Below, piece by piece: positions 7,041-15,295 of a stretch of DNA of 30,795 nt. The first letter of the stretch is position 1; every line of letters starts with the position of its first letter. This DNA is from JASLBX01 sp036374175 (GTDB taxonomy: Bacteria > Actinomycetota > Actinomycetes > Jiangellales > Jiangellaceae): positions 1-30,795 of the forward strand of contig DASUUH010000035.1 of NCBI GenBank assembly GCA_036374175.1, in the 5' to 3' direction. A program made the position numbers and the translations under genes. The notes beneath the pieces were generated by a model, which saw only the letters and a program-made list of their open reading frames with translations, made no database searches and was not told the origin of the DNA.

Positions 7041-7949
7041 ATGTCCGAAGCAACTGTGCAGGCCACCACCGTCCAGGAGGCGCAAGCCGTCACAGGCCGG
7101 CGGGAACGTACCTATGGCCGTGGCGAACGTTCGCGGGCTGCGTCGTTCGGGCTCCACGCCGGCCTGATCTTCGCGACAGTGATCGCCGTCTTTCCGGTGT
7201 TATGGATCGTGTTCGCTTCCTTCAAACCCGGCTATGCGCAGCTGTCCAGCGAGATCCAACTCATCCGGGACCCCACGCTGGAGAACTACCGTTTTGTTCT
7301 CTTCGACACCAATTTTCCTCGGTGGTTCCTGAACTCGATCGTCGTCGCCGGGTTCACCATGCTCATCGGCATCTTCATGTCCGCGACAACCGGCTACGCG
7401 GTTTCGCGCTTCAACTTTCCCGGCAGGCGCGGCCTCATGTGGACGCTGCTGGTCACCCAGATGTTCCCGGTCGCAGTGCTGATCGTCCCCATTTACACGA
7501 TCATGGCAAACCTCGGGCTTATCAACACTCCGGTATCGCTGATCATCGCCTATTGCACGGTGGCGGTTCCGTTCTGTTCCTGGCTACTCAAGGGCTACTT
7601 TGACACGATCCCCCGAGATCTCGACGAGGCCGGTGCGTTGGACGGCTTGGGGCCGTTCGGTGTGTTCTGGCGAGTCGTACTGCCGCTGGCCCGCCCAGGG
7701 CTCGCGGTCACGGCGTTCTTCACGTTCCTCACCGCCTGGGGGGAGGTCGCTTACGCAACTGCCTTTATCCAGACCGACCGGAGATTCACGCTCGCCTACG
7801 GCCTGCAACAATTCGTGCCAAGATTCAACGCCCAGTGGGAGTACCTGACCGCCTCGGCCGTGATGGTCACGATCCCCGCTGCCATCGTCTTCCTCTTGGT
7901 CCAGCGCAACCTCGTGGCCGGGCTCACCGCCGGTGGCACCAAAGGCTAG
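7041..7949 (+). CDS. Sugar ABC transporter permease 2 (MalG-like)
   Basis: This 302-residue CUT1 permease forms the second half of the pore. It has about six membrane helices, beginning FGLHAGLIFATVIAVFPVLWIVFASF. The EAA loop reads DEAGALDGLGPFGVFWRVVLPLARPGL in the usual place, about 95 residues from the C-terminus. ATG at 7041 is used here. An in-frame GTG at 7035 overlaps the previous stop and is better spaced from GCGAGG (7025-7030), so the protein may be two residues longer. An upstream start at 7008 inside malF is unlikely. It is followed after 3 bp by the GH13 gene. Confidence 0.93.
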   Translation: MSEATVQATTVQEAQAVTGRRERTYGRGERSRAASFGLHAGLIFATVIAVFPVLWIVFASFKPGYAQLSSEIQLIRDPTLENYRFVLFDTNFPRWFLNSIVVAGFTMLIGIFMSATTGYAVSRFNFPGRRGLMWTLLVTQMFPVAVLIVPIYTIMANLGLINTPVSLIIAYCTVAVPFCSWLLKGYFDTIPRDLDEAGALDGLGPFGVFWRVVLPLARPGLAVTAFFTFLTAWGEVAYATAFIQTDRRFTLAYGLQQFVPRFNAQWEYLTASAVMVTIPAAIVFLLVQRNLVAGLTAGGTKG

Positions 7950-7952
7950 TGG

Positions 7953-9791
7953 ATGAGTCGCCTGCCGCTGGCCCGTCAGCCACACCACGACGGGTCGCCG
8001 TTGCACGTCCCAGACCAACGGCCCGACCTCGGCGATCGCGTCGACGTGTTCGTCCGGACGCACCGTGACGACGCGGTCAGCGAGGTCGTCGTCCGGTCGG
8101 TACTGGACGGTGAGCCGCACTTCGCCGAGGCGCACCGAGATCGTACGGATGGGGCGTGGACCTGGTGGCGGGCAAGCGTCACGGCAGGCAACCCGTGCGT
8201 GCCATACCGGTTTCTCCTCGTCGACGCCGAGTCGTATCGCTGGCTCAACGCCGCCGGTGTGCATGCGCGCGACGTCACCGACGCCGGCGACTTCAGGCTG
8301 CTCGCCGGGCACCACCCGCCGGGCTGGATACCCGACGCGATCGCGTACCAGATCTTCCCCGACCGGTTCGCCCGGGGCGTCGAGGGCCGGCCCGCGCCGG
8401 AGTGGGCAATACCGCAGGACTGGGACGATCCGGTCGTCGGGCGCGATCCGGAGGCTCCTCTGCAATGGTACGGAGGCGACCTGCCGGGGATCGAAGATCA
8501 CCTCGACCACCTGCTACGCCTGCATGCGAACGTCCTCTACCTGACACCGATCTTCCCTGCGTGGAGCAATCACCGGTACAACGCACGGACCTTCAACCAC
8601 GTCGATCCCGTCCTCGGCGGGGACGAGGCGCTCCGCTCGCTGGTGGGGACGGCGCACCGCCGGGGCATGCGAGTTGTCGGCGATCTGACGCCCAATCACA
8701 CCGGGTCCACCCATGAGTGGTTTCAGGCTGCGCTGGCCGATACCGACAGCGTCGAAGCCGGCTTCTACCTGTTCGAGCAACATCCCGAGCAATACGTGAT
8801 GTGGCTCGCCGAGCCGCGATTGCCGAAGCTGAACTGGCAGTCCGCCGAGTTGCGGCGACGGTTCGCGGACGGACCGACGTCTGTGGTGGCGCGCTGGTTA
8901 GCCGGACCGGACGGACTCGACGGATGGCGGATCGACGTCGCCAATATGACCGGACGACACGGCGCAATGGATCTCACCCACGATGTTGCCCGACTGATCC
9001 GAGCCACGACGTCCGCGACCGATCCCGAAGCGTGGCTGCTCGCCGAGCACATGCACGACGCCGCTGGCGATCTCCAGATGCCGGACGGGTGGCACGGGAC
9101 GATGAACTACGCCGGTTTCACCCGTCCGGTGTGGACGTGGCTTGGCAACCCGCCGGCCGACCTGGACTGGTACTTCAGCCAACCCGTGCGTCCACCGCAG
9201 TTGCCGGGATCGTCGGTCGTAGCCACGATGCGGGAGGTCGGCTCGCACCTGCCGTGGCGAGCGGTCATCCACTCCATGAACAGCCTCGACTCACACGACA
9301 CGGCGCGGTTCCGGACGTACGCCGGCGGGTTCGAAGCCGGACGCGAGCGTCACCTGGCGGCGGCGGCGTTACTGTTCACCTCCCCGGGCGTGCCGTCGGT
9401 GTTCGCCGGCCAGGAGCTGGGCCTCGAGGGCGTCAACGGCGAGGACTCGCGCCGGCCGATGCCATGGCACCGGCCTTCGTCGTGGGACGCCGCAACACTC
9501 GCCGCCTACGAGACATACAGCGGTGTACGGGCGGCGTCGTCGGCTCTGCGTCGCGGCGGGCTGCGGTGGCTCGCCATCTCTGACGACGCCGTGACCTTCG
9601 TCCGTGAGGCGCCGGACGAACAAGTGCTCGTGCACGTCGCTCGGGCGGCCCATTCGCGCGTCCGGCTCAATCTGGCTGACCTCGGCGGTGGCGAGCCGCA
9701 CACCCTGTTCGGAAGCCCTGCGAAGGTGGACGGCGGTGTGCTGGAACTACCCGACGACGGACCCGCTGCCCACGCCTGGCGGCTCACCTGA
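7953..9791 (+). CDS. Cytoplasmic GH13 alpha-glucan hydrolase (neopullulanase/cyclomaltodextrinase-like)
   Basis: This 612-residue alpha-amylase-family enzyme has no signal peptide, so it acts on sugars already imported. Residues 1-115 resemble a CBM34-type N-terminal beta domain (VFVRTHRDDAVSEVVVRS...), common in neopullulanase, cyclomaltodextrinase and maltodextrin glucosidase. The catalytic barrel carries region I DLTPNH (244-249), LPKLNWQS (region V, about 290-297), region II GWRIDV with nucleophile Asp328, region III LLAEH with acid/base Glu365, and region IV SLDSHDT with His448-Asp449. All three catalytic acids are present. AAAGG at 7941-7945 sits 7 nt before ATG, and the start is 3 bp after malG, so it is the last gene of the import operon. 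Exact specificity cannot be read from the sequence. Confidence 0.92.
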   Translation: MSRLPLARQPHHDGSPLHVPDQRPDLGDRVDVFVRTHRDDAVSEVVVRSVLDGEPHFAEAHRDRTDGAWTWWRASVTAGNPCVPYRFLLVDAESYRWLNAAGVHARDVTDAGDFRLLAGHHPPGWIPDAIAYQIFPDRFARGVEGRPAPEWAIPQDWDDPVVGRDPEAPLQWYGGDLPGIEDHLDHLLRLHANVLYLTPIFPAWSNHRYNARTFNHVDPVLGGDEALRSLVGTAHRRGMRVVGDLTPNHTGSTHEWFQAALADTDSVEAGFYLFEQHPEQYVMWLAEPRLPKLNWQSAELRRRFADGPTSVVARWLAGPDGLDGWRIDVANMTGRHGAMDLTHDVARLIRATTSATDPEAWLLAEHMHDAAGDLQMPDGWHGTMNYAGFTRPVWTWLGNPPADLDWYFSQPVRPPQLPGSSVVATMREVGSHLPWRAVIHSMNSLDSHDTARFRTYAGGFEAGRERHLAAAALLFTSPGVPSVFAGQELGLEGVNGEDSRRPMPWHRPSSWDAATLAAYETYSGVRAASSALRRGGLRWLAISDDAVTFVREAPDEQVLVHVARAAHSRVRLNLADLGGGEPHTLFGSPAKVDGGVLELPDDGPAAHAWRLT

Positions 9792-9840
9792 TTGCGGCAC
9801 ATTTCGGGCCCAGTCACCCCCATGCGAGAGGATGGCCTGC

Positions 9841-11079
9841 GTGGAGTTGCGATTCCGAGCCTCGCCCGCTGAGCAGCAGGCCCTGCTCGACCTGCCGTGG
9901 GACATGCCGCTGGCCGAGTGGCCGGAGTGGTACCTCGTCGCACTACCTCGAGGCATCTCCCGCCACGTCGTTCGTTTCATCCGGCTGAACAACCGCATCT
10001 ACGCGCTCAAGGAGGTCGTGGAGACCTTCGCCAATCGCGAGTACCAGCTGCTCCGCGATCTCCAGCGGCTGAATATTCCTGCGGTGCAGGCGGTCGGGGT
10101 CATCAACGGTCGGGAGACCCACGACGGCACTGCACTCGACCCCATCCTCGTCACACGTCACCTGCAGTTCTCCCTGCCGTACCGGGTGCTGTTCGCCCGG
10201 ATGATGAAGCGTGAGACGGTCGACCGGCTCATCGATGCGCTCGTCGTACTGCTAGTCCGGCTCCACCTGTCCGGGTTCTACTGGGGCGACTGCTCGCTGT
10301 CGAACACGCTGTTCCGGCGCGACGCCGGTGCCTTTGCCGCCTACCTGGTCGACGCCGAGACCGGTGAGCTGCACCGCAAGCTCACGGACGGCCAACGCAA
10401 CCACGACATCGACAACGCGCGGACGAACATTGCCGGGGAGCTGATGGACCTGCAGGCCTCCGGCTTTCTGGACGAGACGGTGGATCCCATCGCCACCAGT
10501 GACCAGGTCGTCGAGCGGTACGAGAGTCTCTGGCAAGAGCTCACCGATTGGGAGGCCTTCGACGTCAACGACCGCTGGCGGATCGGCCGCCGGGTCGAGC
10601 GGCTCAACGAGCTGGGATTCGACGTGGCTGAACTCGAGATCGTTACCGACATCGGCGGCCGCACCGTGCACGTACAACCGAAGGTGGTCGACCCTGGCCA
10701 TCACCGGCGCCGGCTGCTGCGGCTCACCGGCATCGACGCGCAGGAGAATCAGGCGCGCCGGCTGCTCAACGACCTGGACGCGTACACCGCCGCCACCGAC
10801 CAGCAGGGCGAAGACGAGGAGATCGTCGCGTACCACTGGGTGACGGACTGCTACGAACCCGTCGTGCGCGCCGTGCCGCGTGAGCTACGTGGCAAGCTCG
10901 AAGGCCCAGAGATCTACCACGAGGTTCTTGAACACCGCTGGTACCTCTCGGAAGAACGCGGCCATGAAGTTGACATCGTTGACGCCGCCCGTTCGTACGT
11001 TGAGGACATCCTGCGGCACAAACCAGACGAACGAGCCGTACTGGAACTTGATCCAGCCGCACCTGTGGAACCCCTGTGA
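9841..11079 (+). CDS. DUF4032 protein with a kinase-like fold
   Basis: This 412-residue protein matches the actinobacterial DUF4032 family. The N-terminal half resembles lipopolysaccharide-kinase-type (Kdo/WaaP) folds: YALKEVVETFANREYQLL gives a candidate ATP-binding Lys and helix Glu. GFYWGDCSLSNTLF fits a catalytic loop (Asp then Asn), and YLVDAETGE fits a metal-binding Asp in place of DFG. The C-terminal half (from about 230) holds the conserved DUF4032 segment around HVQPKVVDPGHHRRRLLRLTG. GTG at 9841 is preferred because GAGAGG (9826-9831) lies 9 nt upstream; ATG at 9832 abuts that site. Substrate is unknown. The gap after the GH13 gene is 49 bp, so it may be the operon tail. It converges on the acyl-CoA dehydrogenase gene. 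Confidence 0.85.
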   Translation: MELRFRASPAEQQALLDLPWDMPLAEWPEWYLVALPRGISRHVVRFIRLNNRIYALKEVVETFANREYQLLRDLQRLNIPAVQAVGVINGRETHDGTALDPILVTRHLQFSLPYRVLFARMMKRETVDRLIDALVVLLVRLHLSGFYWGDCSLSNTLFRRDAGAFAAYLVDAETGELHRKLTDGQRNHDIDNARTNIAGELMDLQASGFLDETVDPIATSDQVVERYESLWQELTDWEAFDVNDRWRIGRRVERLNELGFDVAELEIVTDIGGRTVHVQPKVVDPGHHRRRLLRLTGIDAQENQARRLLNDLDAYTAATDQQGEDEEIVAYHWVTDCYEPVVRAVPRELRGKLEGPEIYHEVLEHRWYLSEERGHEVDIVDAARSYVEDILRHKPDERAVLELDPAAPVEPL

Positions 11080-11100
11080 CGGCGGGGCCACTCGCGAAGA

Positions 11101-12255
11101 TCAGCCGAACTTGGCGAGCTGCCGCGAGATGACCAGGCGCTGAATCTGATTTGTGCCCTCGAAGATCTGCATGACCTTCGCCTCGCGGAAGTAGCGCTCG
11201 ACTGGGAAGTCCTTGGTGTAGCCGGAGCCGCCGAGCACCTGGACAGCATCCGTCGTCACCCGCATCGCGGTGTCCGTGGCCACCAGCTTGGCGATGCTCG
11301 CCTGGCGGGTGTACCGCAGCCCGGCGTCGCGGCGGCGCGCCGCCTCAAGGTACATCGCTCGGGCCGACTCCACGCCTGCCGCCATATCGGCCAGCATGAA
11401 ACCCACGCCCTGGTGGTCGATGATCGGCTTGCCGAACTGCTCGCGCTGCTTGGCGTAAGCGACAGCGGCGTCGAATGCTGCCTGAGCCACTCCGGTTGCG
11501 CACGCGGCGATGCCGAGCCGTCCCGAATCGAGAGCGGAGAGAGCGATGCCGAACCCGGCGCCCTCGGCGCCGATCCGGTGGTCGGCCGGTACCCGCACCC
11601 CGTCCAGGTTGACGATGCTGGTCGGCGAGGCCGTCAAGCCCATCTTCCGTTCCGGGGCTCCGAACGACAGCCCGTCAACGCCGGCGGGGACGAAGAAGCA
11701 CGAGATGCCTCGAGGCCCGTCATCGGACGTGCGGGCCATGACCGTGAAGAAGTCCGCGTAGATGGCGTGCGAGATCCACGCCTTGGTGCCCGTGAGGATG
11801 TAGTCGTCGCCGTCGCGGACCGCCCTTGCGGACAGGGCCGCGGCATCTGATCCGGCGTGCGGCTCGGACAGGCAGTAGGCGCCGATCTGCTCACCGCCGA
11901 CCATGTCCGGCAGCCACCGCTTGCGCTGCTCATCGTTGCCGAATGCGGACATGGCCCACGACGTCATCGTGTGCACGCTCAACGTGAGCGCCACCGTCGC
12001 CCACCTGGCCGCCAGCTCCTCCACGACCTGGAGGTAGACCTCGTAGGGTTGGCCGCCGCCTCCGTACTCCTCGTCGTACGGCAGCCCGAGCAGTCCGGCC
12101 TGGCCGAGGAGCCGCATGAGATCGCGCGGAAAGGTGCCGTTCGCCTCGGCGGTGTCGGCCTGAGGAGCGAGCTCGGCATCGGCGATCTCACGGACCAGGC
12201 CGATGAGGTCTTCCGCCTCAGGGGTAGGAAGTAAGCGCTCCACTGGCACGATCAT
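11101..12255 (-). CDS. Acyl-CoA dehydrogenase
   Basis: This 384-residue soluble FAD enzyme introduces a trans-2 double bond into acyl-CoA and passes electrons to ETF. All family parts are present: an N-terminal helical domain ending at LSVHTMTSWAM, the flavin segment YCLSEPHAGSDAAALSARA, the beta domain with GTKAWISHA, and the C-terminal helical bundle. The last contains REQFGKPIIDHQGVGFMLADM, AVQVLGGSGYTKDFPVER and catalytic Glu in IFEGTNQIQRL near residue 363. GGAGG precedes ATG by only 2 nt, so an in-frame GTG at 12249 is an equally good start; GTG at 12264 is less likely. Neighbours give no pathway. The sequence resembles short/medium or branched-chain enzymes, without a firm substrate call. 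Confidence 0.93.
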   Translation of the reverse strand: MIVPVERLLPTPEAEDLIGLVREIADAELAPQADTAEANGTFPRDLMRLLGQAGLLGLPYDEEYGGGGQPYEVYLQVVEELAARWATVALTLSVHTMTSWAMSAFGNDEQRKRWLPDMVGGEQIGAYCLSEPHAGSDAAALSARAVRDGDDYILTGTKAWISHAIYADFFTVMARTSDDGPRGISCFFVPAGVDGLSFGAPERKMGLTASPTSIVNLDGVRVPADHRIGAEGAGFGIALSALDSGRLGIAACATGVAQAAFDAAVAYAKQREQFGKPIIDHQGVGFMLADMAAGVESARAMYLEAARRRDAGLRYTRQASIAKLVATDTAMRVTTDAVQVLGGSGYTKDFPVERYFREAKVMQIFEGTNQIQRLVISRQLAKFG

Positions 12256-12421
12256 GTCCTCCACAGCAGGTTGTAAGGGGTTGCCTCAACCTCGATCAAG
12301 TACGCGAGCCTGCGCGCCGAGGATCACTCGGCATGGCCGCTCACGCCAGGCCCCAAGGGTACCGGCAGTGCTGACGGTTCTGCGCGCTGCGTAACCGATC
12401 AGCAACCCACTCCGGCAAGCC

Positions 12422-12450
12422 TTGCGGACGTCTATACCTAGAACTACTAT
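12422..12450 (+). promoter_or_regulatory. Promoter of the padR operon
   Basis: TTGCGG (12422-12427) and TACTAT (12445-12450) are separated by 17 bp, a good housekeeping-sigma promoter. The start of transcription would be near 12457. The stretch is AT-rich against its surroundings. Confidence 0.65.
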
Positions 12451-12454
12451 GTAT
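12434..12454. promoter_or_regulatory. Palindromic operator overlapping the -10 box
   Basis: ATAC-TAG (12434-12441) mirrors CTA-GTAT (12447-12454) around a 5-nt centre, with 8 of 10 base pairs symmetrical. It covers the -10 of the promoter before the PadR gene, the usual position for PadR autorepression. Confidence 0.6.
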
Positions 12455-12480
12455 CGCACTATTAGGCATGGAGGTGTCCC

Positions 12481-12855
12481 GTGCACATCGCCAAGGACTT
12501 GGTTGCCGCTTCGGCCACTCCGCTGGTACTCGGCATCCTGGCCGAGGAGGAAAGCTACGGGTACGCCATTCTCAAGCGGATCAGCGAGTTGTCCGGGGGC
12601 CAGCTCGAGTGGTCCGACGGACTGCTCTACCCGCTGCTGCACCGCTTGGAGCGGCTCGGACACGTCGAATCGAGCTGGCACTCGCCGGACAATGCGCGGC
12701 GGCGCAAGTACTACCGCATCACCGATCGGGGACGGACCGAACTGGCCGCCCAACAGGCCCAGTGGGCGACGGTCGTAAGCACGCTGCGTGATGCCTGGCG
12801 GGCGAACCGCTCGACCGGAATCCGCACGGCAATCCCGCTCGAGGTGGGCCCGTGA
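12481..12855 (+). CDS. PadR-family transcriptional regulator
   Basis: This 124-residue protein has a PadR winged-helix domain (about residues 10-90). Typical segments are ATPLVLGILAEEESYGYAILKRI, the recognition helix region, LEWSDGLLYPLLHRLERLGHVES and RRRKYYRITDRG. The short C-terminus suggests subfamily-2-like proteins that dimerise through a single helix. It uses a GTG start with GGAGG at 12470-12474, 6 nt upstream. The stop overlaps the next gene's GTG by 4 nt, so it is co-translated with the membrane protein, a pairing often seen for PadR with permease-prefix proteins. It probably represses its own operon through the palindrome at the promoter. Confidence 0.93.
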   Translation: MHIAKDLVAASATPLVLGILAEEESYGYAILKRISELSGGQLEWSDGLLYPLLHRLERLGHVESSWHSPDNARRRKYYRITDRGRTELAAQQAQWATVVSTLRDAWRANRSTGIRTAIPLEVGP

Positions 12856-14219
12856 CCACCTACGAGCCCAGGGACCTCGAAGCCCAGATCGCCGAGTGGC
12901 GGGCATTCGTCACCAGCCGCCGGGAAGTCACCGACACCGACAGCGAAGAGCTCGAAGATCACCTGCGCAGCCACATCGCCGAACTGACCAGCGCCGGCCT
13001 GCAAACCGACGAGTCATTCCTCATCGCTGTTAAGCGAATGGGGAGCGTCGACGAACTGTCCCGCGAATACGCGCGCGAGCATTCCGATCGGCTGTGGAAG
13101 CAACTCGTTATGCCATCGGGCACGGATCGTCCAGCGAGCTCACCCTCTCGGCGTGAGTTCCTTATCATGCTGTCCTGTGCCCTGTTGGCGGCCGTCGCTG
13201 TCAAGATTCCTGCCGCGTTCGGGCTCGACATCTCCGACCATGCCGGCTTCTACCAGCGCAACCTCGCGTTCTTCGCGTTGCCGCCGCTTGCGGCGTACTT
13301 CTGCTGGCGGCGTCGGGTTGGCCCGGGCGTTCTGGCCACAGTCGCCGGGTTGTTCGTACTCGGTGCCGTCGCCGCCAACGCGTACCCACTGAGCGAGGAC
13401 TCGCAGAGCCACACGCTGACTGCGCTCCACCTGCCCCTTGCCCTCTGGCTGGTGGTCGGGGTCGCTTATGCCGCCGGTGATTGGCGGGCGGACCGCCGGC
13501 GTATGGATTTCATCCGCTTCTCCGGCGAGTGGTTCATCTACTACGTCCTGATCGCGCTCGGCGGCGGCGTCCTCATCGGGTTGACCATAACGATCTTCGG
13601 TGAGATCGGCATCGAGGCGGAGCCGTTCGTCGAGGGGTGGCTGCTGCCCGGCGGCGCCATGGGCGCCGTTGTCGTCGCCGCATGGCTCGTCGAAGCCAAA
13701 CAGAGCGTCATCGAGAACATGGCGCCGGTGCTGACCCGCCTGTTCATTCCCCTGTTCGCAGCCGCCCTGCTCACCTACCTGGCCGCCGTCGTGTGGACCG
13801 GCGCGGGCCTCGACATCGACCGCGACGCTCTCATCGTGTTCGACGTCCTGCTGGTCGTGGTGCTCGGGCTCCTGCTCTATACGATCTCGGCGCGCGACCC
13901 GGTTGCGCGGCCGGGCGTCTTCGACCAGCTCCAGCTCGCATTGGTGCTGTGTGCCCTGGTCATCGACGTCATCGTGCTCGCATCTCTGCTCACTCGGATC
14001 ACGGAGTGGGGCTTCACACCCAACCGGTCGGCTGCACTAGGCGAGAACGTCATCCTGCTGGTGAACCTTGCCTGGTCGGCCTGGCTGCTGCTCCGGTTCG
14101 TCCGGGCCCGCGAACCGTTCGCCACCCTGGAGCGCTGGCAGACGCGTTACCTCAGCGTGTACGCCGCGTGGGCGTGGACGGTTGTACTGCTGTTCCCGCT
14201 CATGTTCGAGTTCGCCTGA
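12852..14219 (+). CDS. Permease-prefix-domain multi-pass membrane protein
   Basis: This 455-residue protein begins with a soluble permease-prefix domain (about 1-85). Its features are EAQIAEWRAFVTSRREV, EELEDHLRSHIAEL and DESFLIAVKRMGSVDELSREYAREH, a module that also precedes some MacB/FtsX permeases. About eleven hydrophobic helices follow, from REFLIMLSCALLAAVAV to VVLLFPLMFEFA. There is no MacB or FtsX signature and no ATPase nearby, so transport is not shown. It starts with GTG inside the PadR stop (GTGA overlap) and should share its regulation. Its role may be envelope stress or lipid-related, but that is inference. Confidence 0.8.
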   Translation: MTTYEPRDLEAQIAEWRAFVTSRREVTDTDSEELEDHLRSHIAELTSAGLQTDESFLIAVKRMGSVDELSREYAREHSDRLWKQLVMPSGTDRPASSPSRREFLIMLSCALLAAVAVKIPAAFGLDISDHAGFYQRNLAFFALPPLAAYFCWRRRVGPGVLATVAGLFVLGAVAANAYPLSEDSQSHTLTALHLPLALWLVVGVAYAAGDWRADRRRMDFIRFSGEWFIYYVLIALGGGVLIGLTITIFGEIGIEAEPFVEGWLLPGGAMGAVVVAAWLVEAKQSVIENMAPVLTRLFIPLFAAALLTYLAAVVWTGAGLDIDRDALIVFDVLLVVVLGLLLYTISARDPVARPGVFDQLQLALVLCALVIDVIVLASLLTRITEWGFTPNRSAALGENVILLVNLAWSAWLLLRFVRAREPFATLERWQTRYLSVYAAWAWTVVLLFPLMFEFA

Positions 14220-14225
14220 ACCGGT

Positions 14226-14249
14226 CGCCGGCTCATGCACCGGCCGGCG
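14226..14249. terminator. Short hairpin between convergent genes
   Basis: CGCCGG (14226-14231) and CCGGCG (14244-14249) can pair across a 12-nt loop in the 31-bp gap between the membrane protein and rlmB stops. The position fits a terminator; the stem is short. Confidence 0.35.
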
Positions 14250-14250
14250 C

Positions 14251-15216
14251 TCAGCGGCGGGCCCGGACGATCTCGTAGAGCGCTATGCCGGCCGCTACCC
14301 CCGCGTTGAGTGACTCGACGTCGCGCGCGATGGGAATGCGCGCCACCACGTCACAAGCCTGCGTGACGACCCTCGACATGCCGGCGCCTTCTGAACCCAC
14401 GACCAGGCACAACGGCTCGGTGGCGACTTCCAGTTCACTCACCTCGACCGTGCCGTCGCCGGCCAGCCCGACGACGAACAGCCCCGCTTCGGCATACTCG
14501 CGCAGCTGGCGCGCGAGGTTGGTGGCGCGGGCCACGGGCACTCGGGCAGCGGCACCCGCGGATGTCTTCCACGCGCCCACGGACATTCCGGCGCTGCGCC
14601 GCTCTGGAATGACGACGCCATGGGCACCGAAGGCGGCCGCTGAGCGGACGACAGCTCCGAGGTTCCGCGGGTCGGTCACTCCGTCCAGCGCGACAAGGAG
14701 CGGAGGTTCGCCCGCGTGGTGGGCAGCGGCTACCAGATCGTCCGGGTGGGCGTACTCATAGGGCGGGACGGTGAGTGCGACACCTTGGTGGACGGCACCT
14801 GCCGTGAGTCGGTCCAGCTCGGGCCGCGGCGATTCGAGCACCGACAGGCCGCGTTCGGCCGCGGTCTTGAGGATCTCGCGAACCCGGTCATCGGAGTCGA
14901 TGCGTTCGGCCACGTACAGCGCCTTGACCGGAACGTCCGCACGGAGCGCCTCTAGCACCGTGTTCCGACCGGCGACGGTTTCGGCGGTACCTGTCCTGCC
15001 GCGCCGACTGCCGCCCTTGCCGCCCGCAGTGCGCCCGGCCGCCTTGCGATTGGCAGCCGCTCGGCGCGCCTTCGGGTGGCCGGGACGCAGCTCCGCAGGC
15101 GGTGTCGGCCCCTTGCCTTCGAGGCCGCGACGCCGCTGGCCACCCGATCCGACGACGGCGCCTTTTTTCGTCCCGGACTTGCGCACGGCGCCGCGCCGCC
15201 GCTGGTTACCCGCCAT
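14251..15216 (-). CDS. rlmB: 23S rRNA (guanosine-2'-O-)-methyltransferase RlmB
   Basis: This 321-residue SpoU/TrmH-family enzyme methylates G2251 (E. coli numbering) in the peptidyl-transferase P loop of 23S rRNA. The first 80 or so residues are a very basic, low-complexity tail (Arg/Lys/Gly). Next comes the RNA-binding L30e-like domain (TVAGRNTVLEALRADVPVKALYVAE). The knotted SPOUT domain follows, with motif 1 LDGVTDPRNLGAVVRSAAAFGA, motif 2 LVVGSEGAGMSRVV and motif 3 IPIARDVESLNAGVAAGIALYE. ATG at 15216 is chosen; ATG at 15219 and TTG at 15222 directly precede it. It lies downstream of cysS, the standard actinobacterial order, separated by a palindromic element. Confidence 0.94.
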   Translation of the reverse strand: MAGNQRRRGAVRKSGTKKGAVVGSGGQRRRGLEGKGPTPPAELRPGHPKARRAAANRKAAGRTAGGKGGSRRGRTGTAETVAGRNTVLEALRADVPVKALYVAERIDSDDRVREILKTAAERGLSVLESPRPELDRLTAGAVHQGVALTVPPYEYAHPDDLVAAAHHAGEPPLLVALDGVTDPRNLGAVVRSAAAFGAHGVVIPERRSAGMSVGAWKTSAGAAARVPVARATNLARQLREYAEAGLFVVGLAGDGTVEVSELEVATEPLCLVVGSEGAGMSRVVTQACDVVARIPIARDVESLNAGVAAGIALYEIVRARR

Positions 15217-15238
15217 CATCAATCACCATTCCACCACT

Positions 15239-15295
15239 CCCGTGATCATCGGCACTTACCGCGTAATGCGACCAAAAACTGCCGATCATCACGGG
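15239..15295. repeat. Palindromic REP-like element between cysS and rlmB
   Basis: CCCGTGATCATCGGCA (15239-15254) and TGCCGATCATCACGGG (15280-15295) form a 16-bp stem with one mismatch and a 25-nt loop. The right arm contains the TGA stop of cysS (15289-15291). No U-run follows on either strand, so it looks more like a dispersed palindromic repeat or stability element than a classical terminator. Confidence 0.65.

Noticed and set aside
5728..7053. 441-residue minus-strand open frame opposite the malF-type gene
   Set aside because: It is an antisense shadow of a well-supported permease, with biased composition and no domain.
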